NCBI GenBank assembly: GCA_037179385.1
Contig: CM074180.1
Location: forward strand, 29,865,455-29,929,454
Direction: 5' to 3'
Source: Holothuria scabra
Taxonomy: Eukaryota > Echinodermata > Holothuroidea > Aspidochirotida > Holothuriidae
DNA: 64,000 nt
Part shown: positions 57,721 to 64,000 of the stretch, piece by piece
Position numbering within the stretch: position 1 is the stretch's first letter
Layout of the letters: every line of letters begins with the position of its first letter
Position numbers and translations under genes: made by a program
The notes under the pieces: model-generated
Told to the model about the DNA's origin: nothing
Database searches by the model: none
What the model saw: the letters and a program-made list of their open reading frames with translations, nothing else

Positions 57721-60700
57721 TTAATCCTTAAACATATTTTTTAAGTACAAGAGACGGCATTCATTTTTAACTTTGTTAAGTATGTGACATTCCACCTGTA
57801 GATAATATTTAAGTTTGTATGAAAAAGCTATGGCATCTGGTGCCTTTCCATTTAATTTACAGCAAAAAATGTAATACTTTGCATGTAGGATGAAAAAATT
57901 AATTGGGTGTTTTACATCATCATGGAAACCGAACTTAACATGATCATAGCTTAAATCAAAGTTGCTTTGTAGGCAGAGGTCACAACATTGCACCCAGAAT
58001 GTTTCCACGAAATCGCAATCCCAAAATAAATGCTTTAATGTTTCATGATCATTACAACAAAAAGTACACAACGAACAATTTACTACCTTGATCTTGGATA
58101 AAAACACGTTAGTACTTAATATTCTATGAAGAAAACGGTATTGAAAGTAGTGAATTTTCGTATCACGCACAGCGAAATAAGGTAGAATAAAAATTTTGTC
58201 CCAATCATATTCTTTATTATCTATTTCATGCCATCTCTGAATTGCTCTTGGTAGTTCCATCTTTTTTTCAATGAAGTATTGGTAGGTATACTTCGTTATT
58301 TTAGGGGACATTTCCGCCTTAAGAAGACGTTGCTCATTACCATTAGGGTTGAGAGCAAAACTAAGGTCGCTTTTCCAGAGTCTTGGGATTGCCGACAAAA
58401 TACCAAAATAAATAGTGAAAGGGAAATTATTTAACCTAAAATTAGCACAGAATCGGTTATAATCGATAGCAGTTCCATTGACATCGAAAAAGTCACGCAC
58501 TCGGTAACCACCATTTTCTTTGAGATAATCAGAATAAAACAACTTGTTATCGATTTTTATGAAAGAATTATTAAGTATATACTGATTACCGTAATCAGGT
58601 AAATCTGGGTTTCTAAAATTAAAATCTGACCACGCATTACAAACATCACGAATAAAGTTATTCGATATATGTATGTCATTTTTACAAAAGTTGCATCTAA
58701 ATAGAAAAGCTTTTCCATACCTTTTAAGTTCTTCATCGAACAAAACTTTCCATAACCCTTCATTGTCATCAAGGTAAAGTTTGACCCACTTACACTTTAA
58801 ACTTGTTGCAAATGCCCTAATATTAATCATACCAAGGCCTCCCCTACATTTATCATTTACTAAAACGTTTCGTTTTACCTTGTCGGGCTTTTTACACCAA
58901 ACAAAACCATAGAGAAGACTTTCAACCTCCTTGAAAAATTGTGTACTTGGATTCGGTAAGACAGATAAAAGATAAACAAGTTGCGAAATAAGAAACGTTT
59001 TTATAAGAACAATTTTACCGATAGGAGTTAGGTCTCTGGAAGACCAAAGATTAATAATACTTTTAATACGTGAAAGTTTTGGAAGATAATTTAACTTAAA
59101 AAAGTCCTCTTGGTGATGAGTAAAGGAAATGCCTAAATAATTGACTGGTTCATCGCTTATCACAAAGTCCAGCATTTGGAAATAAGGGGGTGGAGACGAA
59201 AAAAGTGGACCGAGAGGGAAAAGACAAGACTTGTCCAGATTTACCTTTAGCCCCGACACTTTGCAAAACTTATCAAGTAATTTCACCGTCTCCGAAATAT
59301 CGTTCAATGACCCATTGGTTATCACTACAGTATCGTCAGCATAAGTCGAGATTTTTAGAACAGAGTTTGCAATAACTATACCTTCAATGTTAACATTAGA
59401 CTTAACCAAAACACTGAAAATTTCGGAACAAGTTATAAATAAATATGGGCTAAGTGGGCATCCTTGACGAACACCTCTGGAGACTTTGAAATAATCAGAA
59501 AGAAAACCATTATTAACAATACAAGATGAAACATTGCTGTACAGTGTTCTGATCCACATTCTAAAATCCTTGCCAAAGTTGAAATAAGATAAAGTATTTT
59601 GAATAAATTCCCAATCAAGACGATCAAACGCTTTTTCGTAGTCAAGAAAAATTAGCGCACCAGGAATATGATTTTCATCGCAGTAATTAATAAGGTCTAA
59701 AACTAATCTGATGTTCTCCCCTATAAAACGTCCCTTAAGAAATCCAGTTTGCTCGGGGCTAATAAGGTCGGTAAGAACATTTTTCATGCGTAATGCTAGG
59801 CACTTAGCAGCAACTTTATAGTCAGTATTCAGTAGAGCTATTGGTCTCCAGTTTTTTAAATAGCGGTGATCTTTGTTTCCTTTAGGAATTAGAGTCAAAC
59901 AAGCTCTACCTTGTTCATCGGAAATGAAACCCTTTTGAAATGAATAGTTAAAAGAATCCACAACCAACTGACCCACATCTTCCCAGAACACACGATAAAA
60001 TTCGGTTGGGATTCCGTCAGTTCCCGGAGACTTATTCATAGGCATTGAAAATAAAGCATTTGAACATTCCTCAAGTGAAAGAAGTCCCTCACAGCTCTTT
60101 GATTGATCATTGGAAAGTTTTGGATGCAAAAAGCTAGGACTAGTGAAAAAAGTATTTGAATTAACGGCCAAATCCTTAGTATAAAGTCCTTTATAAAAAT
60201 CATGAGCTGTTTTCAAAATGTCATCAGGGTTACTTATCACTTTATCATTATCTAAAATTAATTGCTTAATGCTATTGAAAGCTTTGTTCCTTTTTTCCAA
60301 ATTTAGAAAATATTTCGTATTTTTCTCCCCATTTTCACACCAACGAGCCCTAGATCGGATAACAATGCCCTTTAATTTATAGTCATAAATAGAGTCAAGC
60401 TTAGCTCTTGACTCCTCAAGCTGATTTTTTAAATCAACAGAAGAGCAAAGAACATACTGTTGTTCAAGTAAAGCAATCTTTTCGATTAAATTCTTTTCAT
60501 CAAGAAACCTATGTTTTGCCGCAATTTTAGAATAAGTAATTGACATAGATCTTATAGTCAATTTGCAAGATTCCCAGAGCAACTTGGGATTGTAGTAATG
60601 ATGGGTTGTGATTAACTCCTTAATGGCATCTTTTACAGAACTAACATAGTTTGGGTCTTCCAGTAAAGAAATGTTAAGTTTCCACATACCTTTACCTCGA

Positions 60701-61425
60701 ACATTACCAATAATAAGTTTCATAGTTACACAACAATGGTCTGAGCCAAAAAGAGGCAAAATGGACATATCTGTAACGGCATTTCTAAGATGTTTTGACA
60801 AAATAAAATAGTCTAGCCTACAATGAATAGAAGTGTCGATATTAGAATGCCAAGTATACTGATTTCTGCATGGATTTCTTTCACGCCAAATGTCAATCAA
60901 ATCATATGTTTCCATCATACTTAGAACTCTGCTTCTTCCCTTAAAGTTAGTTTGGGCATTACCTCCAACCTTGTCGAGGTTTAAGTTCATTACAAAGTTA
61001 AAGTCCCCTCCCCAAACCATAGAATCCCAAGTGTGATTACTGATATAACTTTCTAACTTAAGGAAAAGGGACACGTTATCCACATTGTGGCCATAAATAT
61101 TAATAAGCTCAAACAATGTATCATTGCAATTAATGTTCAATATAATAAAGCGACCATCTACGTCAATTATTGCGTTTAAGACTGTCATAGTTATAACCGG
61201 ATTGATCAATATTGCAACACCTTTGCTACAGTTTGAACCATGAGATAAGTAAGCTTTCCCTCCCCATTCATTAGCCCAAATAGAATTGTCGGTAGGAATG
61301 GAATGCGTCTCTTGCAGATAAATGAAATCGTACTTGTGGGTATGTAGGAAAGAAAACAACTTACGGCGTTTCTTGCTATCACGAATACCTCTCGCATTAA
61401 AAGTAACAAATGAATACGAACCCAT
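57721..61425 (-). CDS. L1-like ORF2: endonuclease, reverse transcriptase and Cys-rich C-terminus (1234 aa, intact)
   Basis: Multifunctional retrotransposition protein. Endonuclease residues 1-235: FNARG (Asn10), LQETH (Glu39), WGGDFN (139-143), RLDYF (203-207) and GSDHC (Asp229, His230). Reverse transcriptase about 460-780: NKSPGTDGIPTEFY, LIPKGNKD, NWRPIALLN, FLDYEKAFDRLDW (Asp595), GVRQGCPLSP (651-660) and the catalytic STYADDTVV (695-698). Near the C-terminus a Cys/His cluster (Cys1117, 1120, 1123, 1124, His1127, 1132, Cys1137, in NCSLCTFCCNDHETLKHLFW) matches the zinc-binding domain that follows many L1/Tx1 and plant-type reverse transcriptases. No stop or frameshift interrupts it. It starts at ATG 61425, 0.5 kb after ORF1. 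It nicks target DNA and copies element RNA. Confidence 0.95.
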   Translation of the reverse strand: MGSYSFVTFNARGIRDSKKRRKLFSFLHTHKYDFIYLQETHSIPTDNSIWANEWGGKAYLSHGSNCSKGVAILINPVITMTVLNAIIDVDGRFIILNINCNDTLFELINIYGHNVDNVSLFLKLESYISNHTWDSMVWGGDFNFVMNLNLDKVGGNAQTNFKGRSRVLSMMETYDLIDIWRERNPCRNQYTWHSNIDTSIHCRLDYFILSKHLRNAVTDMSILPLFGSDHCCVTMKLIIGNVRGKGMWKLNISLLEDPNYVSSVKDAIKELITTHHYYNPKLLWESCKLTIRSMSITYSKIAAKHRFLDEKNLIEKIALLEQQYVLCSSVDLKNQLEESRAKLDSIYDYKLKGIVIRSRARWCENGEKNTKYFLNLEKRNKAFNSIKQLILDNDKVISNPDDILKTAHDFYKGLYTKDLAVNSNTFFTSPSFLHPKLSNDQSKSCEGLLSLEECSNALFSMPMNKSPGTDGIPTEFYRVFWEDVGQLVVDSFNYSFQKGFISDEQGRACLTLIPKGNKDHRYLKNWRPIALLNTDYKVAAKCLALRMKNVLTDLISPEQTGFLKGRFIGENIRLVLDLINYCDENHIPGALIFLDYEKAFDRLDWEFIQNTLSYFNFGKDFRMWIRTLYSNVSSCIVNNGFLSDYFKVSRGVRQGCPLSPYLFITCSEIFSVLVKSNVNIEGIVIANSVLKISTYADDTVVITNGSLNDISETVKLLDKFCKVSGLKVNLDKSCLFPLGPLFSSPPPYFQMLDFVISDEPVNYLGISFTHHQEDFFKLNYLPKLSRIKSIINLWSSRDLTPIGKIVLIKTFLISQLVYLLSVLPNPSTQFFKEVESLLYGFVWCKKPDKVKRNVLVNDKCRGGLGMINIRAFATSLKCKWVKLYLDDNEGLWKVLFDEELKRYGKAFLFRCNFCKNDIHISNNFIRDVCNAWSDFNFRNPDLPDYGNQYILNNSFIKIDNKLFYSDYLKENGGYRVRDFFDVNGTAIDYNRFCANFRLNNFPFTIYFGILSAIPRLWKSDLSFALNPNGNEQRLLKAEMSPKITKYTYQYFIEKKMELPRAIQRWHEIDNKEYDWDKIFILPYFAVRDTKIHYFQYRFLHRILSTNVFLSKIKVVNCSLCTFCCNDHETLKHLFWDCDFVETFWVQCCDLCLQSNFDLSYDHVKFGFHDDVKHPINFFILHAKYYIFCCKLNGKAPDAIAFSYKLKYYLQVECHILNKVKNECRLLYLKNMFKD

Positions 61426-61907
61426 GTGACAAATGAAGAGGGAAAATGAACCCTGGTACTCCAGCTACTCGAAATAGCTCATTGATAGTAAAATGGGAAC
61501 CAGTTAAAGCAATAGGTTCAATTCTAACAATACAGACATTACTGCACTTTTCAAAACATTGATCCCCAATAACAGAAGAGTAGAAATAGACGATGTATAT
61601 CATAAATGTACGTAAATCACGAGACTGGAAAAGATAAGAAGAAAAAAGTAAAGAAATCACGTTGACCAGCATCCCCGCTGTAAGCAATTCTGGGGTATGA
61701 CTGCTTAGAAATCAATAGAATAAACAGTAGAATGGTCAACCAGGTCCAAGGACCAAAAAGACGAGCACAGTCAGCATACAGGTGGGGATATGATAATAGA
61801 ATAAAAAACTAATATTTCATTAAAACAGGAAAAGAACTTCTCACCAAAGTAGGTAGTGTTGAATGACAGTTTCCAAAGTAAGTCCACGATGCATTAATAT
61901 AAACCAC

Positions 61908-62621
61908 TCAGTTAAATACGTAAGGTTTCCCTGCAGCACCTCTCCACTTTCCTCCACTAAAAGAAAGTTTTACCCCTCCTTCATAAAGTTCCTTCACTTT
62001 GGACGACCACTTCTTCTTTTCTGCTAAGTCCAGTCTGGTTAAATCGTCCACAATGAAAAAAGATTGTCCCTGTAAGGCTCGTCGCCTGTACCTCATGATG
62101 AAGGATTTCGCCTTGTACGACAGACAACGAACGAGAATGTGAGGGGGTCTTCCAGGTGGGGCTCTGCCATCTCTGTGGCACCTCTCAATATGTAGGTCCG
62201 GTGCGTCCTTAAATAGTGGGAATATCTTCTCCTTTACCAAATTTTCGCAATTTTCATTCTCGGTAACGGGGATTCCAACAATTCTGAAATTGTTCCTACG
62301 TGAAAACCGCTCCAATTTGTTTGTATCCATGGTTTTCACCTCGAGAGCGTTTTCTAATGCGGTAACTCTCTCAGCAAGCTCATCACATAAACGACCCTTT
62401 TCCTCCACAACTCTCTCTAAGTCGTCAATTCTCCTGCTCTGGAACTCCACAGCTTTGCTTAGATCCTTTTCTAGCTTTGCAACGGATTTTTGGAGTTCCT
62501 TCATAGAGCGTTCAACCGTTTTTTGAAAGGAGTCTATGGCGGACTTCCAGTTCTCAGATTCTTCAAACTCACTGTCAGTTTCTTCGTGGAACTGGCTCTC
62601 GGGGTTCTGCGTGTAGTGCAA
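61908..62621 (-). CDS. L1-like ORF1, coiled-coil RNA-binding protein (5'-incomplete)
   Basis: Nucleic-acid chaperone that coats L1-type RNA. Layout: an acidic N-terminal part, heptad-like coiled coil (about residues 30-105, VERSMKELQKSV to RVTALENALEVK), an RRM-like segment opening with RRNNFRIVGIPV, and a basic C-terminal domain with IERCHRDG, PPHILVRCL and YRRRALQG. The frame as listed starts at a TTG. In the same frame it stays open upstream to the edge of the element, with no ATG. The first ATG is at residue 39, inside the coiled coil. The natural start was therefore probably lost by 5' truncation. It lies 482 bp upstream of ORF2. Confidence 0.88.
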   Translation of the reverse strand: MHYTQNPESQFHEETDSEFEESENWKSAIDSFQKTVERSMKELQKSVAKLEKDLSKAVEFQSRRIDDLERVVEEKGRLCDELAERVTALENALEVKTMDTNKLERFSRRNNFRIVGIPVTENENCENLVKEKIFPLFKDAPDLHIERCHRDGRAPPGRPPHILVRCLSYKAKSFIMRYRRRALQGQSFFIVDDLTRLDLAEKKKWSSKVKELYEGGVKLSFSGGKWRGAAGKPYVFN

Positions 62622-63615
62622 TAAGGTGGGTGTGGTTTTCGAAGGCTTCGATCTAGAAGATGATGAATATTGGGAAAGAGGAGGAGAGGAGAAACATACT
62701 TATTACAGAAAACTTTTGGTAATAAATTTCCAGAACTTCTCTTTAATCCTTATATATTTCTTCATTTTGTTGCTTTGTAAATCTACAGTAATTTTTTACA
62801 GCTTTTTAATAATCTGTAAAAACAGATAAATAATATGTATCACATATTAAAAATATTTATATAGGTGGCACTAAATTGTTTTCGTATTCCACTAATCCAT
62901 ACAGCTGTAGTACGTGTCCGCAGACTGTAGTTGAAACATGAAGCTAATATGTAGAAAGCTCCATGGTTGGAACGATCACCGACTGGAACCATTCACAAGT
63001 TTTTCTTTGCTTATCTCACTTATTACAAGTGGAAACGGAAGTATAAACAAACATACAAGAGTAGCTGACTAAAATAAGTTATCCTCTAAACTAAAGCTAC
63101 TTCTAATTGTTTTGAACGACCCTATAGAAGACCATTTCGGCCTATTTCAGAGGAGCCTATATGGCTGGTGAATCATACACGTAGGAAGCGGGGTGGCCGG
63201 GGCGAGAGTCCCCGGTGAAAAATGAGGGGGGAGCATGCTTCCGCCCCCGCCCCCATTTCACGGGTCTGAAAACCCCTTTTCTTTATTATATGATATCTTA
63301 AAAGAAGCAAAATTTCCCGCGCGCCTAGCGCGCTGCAAAATGCAATGTAGAATGCATCATAGTTCTTGCTCGTAAATCAGTTTGATAAACTTTTCCGAGC
63401 TCTGGAAATGACAAAATCGGATCTGTACCATATGTGGTACCACATCATCAAGAGACACCGGCAGCTATATTGCTATTTTTGTGTACTGTCTTTCATAGAA
63501 TTACAAATTTTCTTCAATGAGAGCTCTTGATTTTGAAATATTTTGTCTAAAAAGGACAACAAAGTTTGGGAAACTTTTGAAATGTCATAGGAGGGTGTCA
63601 GTTCGTAGCCTTTAT

Positions 63616-63906
63616 CAGTGGCGTAGCTAGGATTTTTTCCAGGGGGGGGGGGGGCAAAGGTATGAAATTTCCCCAAAACTTTTCCCGGTCAATGTGTTTG
63701 TATTCCATATAAAATGCAAACTTACAAGTATAACAACATTACCATGTCATTTTGTAATATTACCTGTATTTTAATCTTAAAGTATAACATAGAGTAATCG
63801 GAAATAACAAAGTATATTATTTTGGTAAACAGTATCTGGTTTATTTGTATGTACTAAAGCAGTGGCGTACACAGGATTTCTCTGAATGGGGAGGGACATG
63901 CAGTAT
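63616..63906. repeat. CAGTGGCGTAGCTAGG-type repeat ends with G run
   Basis: CAGTGGCGTAGCTAGGATTT (63616) with a 12-G run and CAGTGGCGTACACAGGATTT (63859) share a start. Relatives occur at 18223 and 50551 on plus, and at 52181-52194 inverted. Confidence 0.5.
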
Positions 63907-64000
63907 GGTCTAAGGGGCGGGGTGTCCGGAAATTTTTTGACGTTTTCAAGGAGCCTACATGCAAAATGGTGCAAGATTTTCAACTTTGACAAGAACAGTG

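Larger units (their letters stand above)
56914..62686 (-). mobile_element. L1-like (Tx1-type) non-LTR retrotransposon with 18-bp target-site duplication
   Basis: The direct repeat AGGAGAAACATACTTATT stands at 56896-56913 and 62687-62704 on either side of a 5.8-kb insertion. On the minus strand the element has ORF1, ORF2, a ~0.8-kb 3' region and an oligo(A) tail (T-run up to 56922, its first bases shared with the duplication). ORF2 is intact. ORF1 is open right up to the 5' duplication without an ATG, so the copy looks slightly 5'-truncated. Clean junctions and an undamaged ORF2 suggest a recent insertion. It landed beside an AT-rich repeat (56454-56868) whose motif recurs at 62800-62840. Confidence 0.92.

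Noticed and set aside
1..64000. Phage, CRISPR array, bacterial operon, rRNA cluster or integrated virus
   Set aside because: No direct-repeat/spacer array, tightly packed collinear genes, rRNA sequence or capsid/envelope-type ORF was seen; the content is eukaryotic genes and transposons.

Overview
The window is animal nuclear DNA: AT-rich, with intron-containing genes on both strands and many interspersed repeats. I recognise no prokaryotic operon, CRISPR array or virus. The repeat content (CR1-like and L1-like retrotransposons, tRNA-derived SINEs, several MITE families, AGGCCTAGGC runs) and the moderate similarity of the genes to human proteins fit a marine invertebrate deuterostome. An echinoderm such as a sea cucumber is my best guess, from general look only. 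No species marker is present.

Three host genes can be rebuilt exon by exon, with every splice phase agreeing. (1) CFAP61, a ciliary radial-spoke protein, lies on the minus strand. Ten coding exons between 1224 and 9578 give the N-terminal 367 codons, and the gene runs off the left edge. (2) POLR3F, the RNA polymerase III subunit RPC6/RPC39, lies on the plus strand at 20522..41853. Eight exons encode 323 residues, complete with start, stop and the four Fe-S cysteines. (3) A secreted type 2 cystatin (cysteine-protease inhibitor) lies on the minus strand at 44797..53402. Three exons encode 142 residues, with the two intron positions of human CST3. CFAP61 and POLR3F are divergent; POLR3F and the cystatin are convergent. 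All three have counterparts on human 20p11, so the linkage may be ancient.

Layout. 1-9.6 kb: CFAP61 exons, with SINEs at 3.1-3.6 kb. 9.6-20.5 kb: intergenic, with a possible CFAP61 promoter/first exon near 13.2-13.5 kb, two MITEs and a truncated CR1 copy at 14.1-15.0 kb. 20.6-33.5 kb: the 12.9-kb first intron of POLR3F, holding a long CR1-like element, a second reverse-transcriptase relic, a PIF/Harbinger relic and a 4-kb pair of inverted minisatellite elements dense in AGGTCA direct repeats. 33.5-41.9 kb: the other POLR3F exons, with TTAA-type MITEs and a SINE between them. 42-53.4 kb: the cystatin gene, with nested insertions at 47.5-49.6 kb in its first intron. 53.6-56.9 kb: AT-rich DNA without recognised genes. 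56.9-62.7 kb: an L1-like retrotransposon on the minus strand with an intact 1234-residue ORF2, an oligo(A) tail and an 18-bp target-site duplication. 62.7-64 kb: repeat fragments.

The most unusual structure is the hairpin-headed element family in POLR3F intron 1 and downstream of the gene. Its minisatellite units repeatedly contain AGGTCAAAGGTCA, the DR1 type of nuclear-receptor site. The host genes do not form a single pathway. Positions come from reading by eye; no alignment or database search was run.
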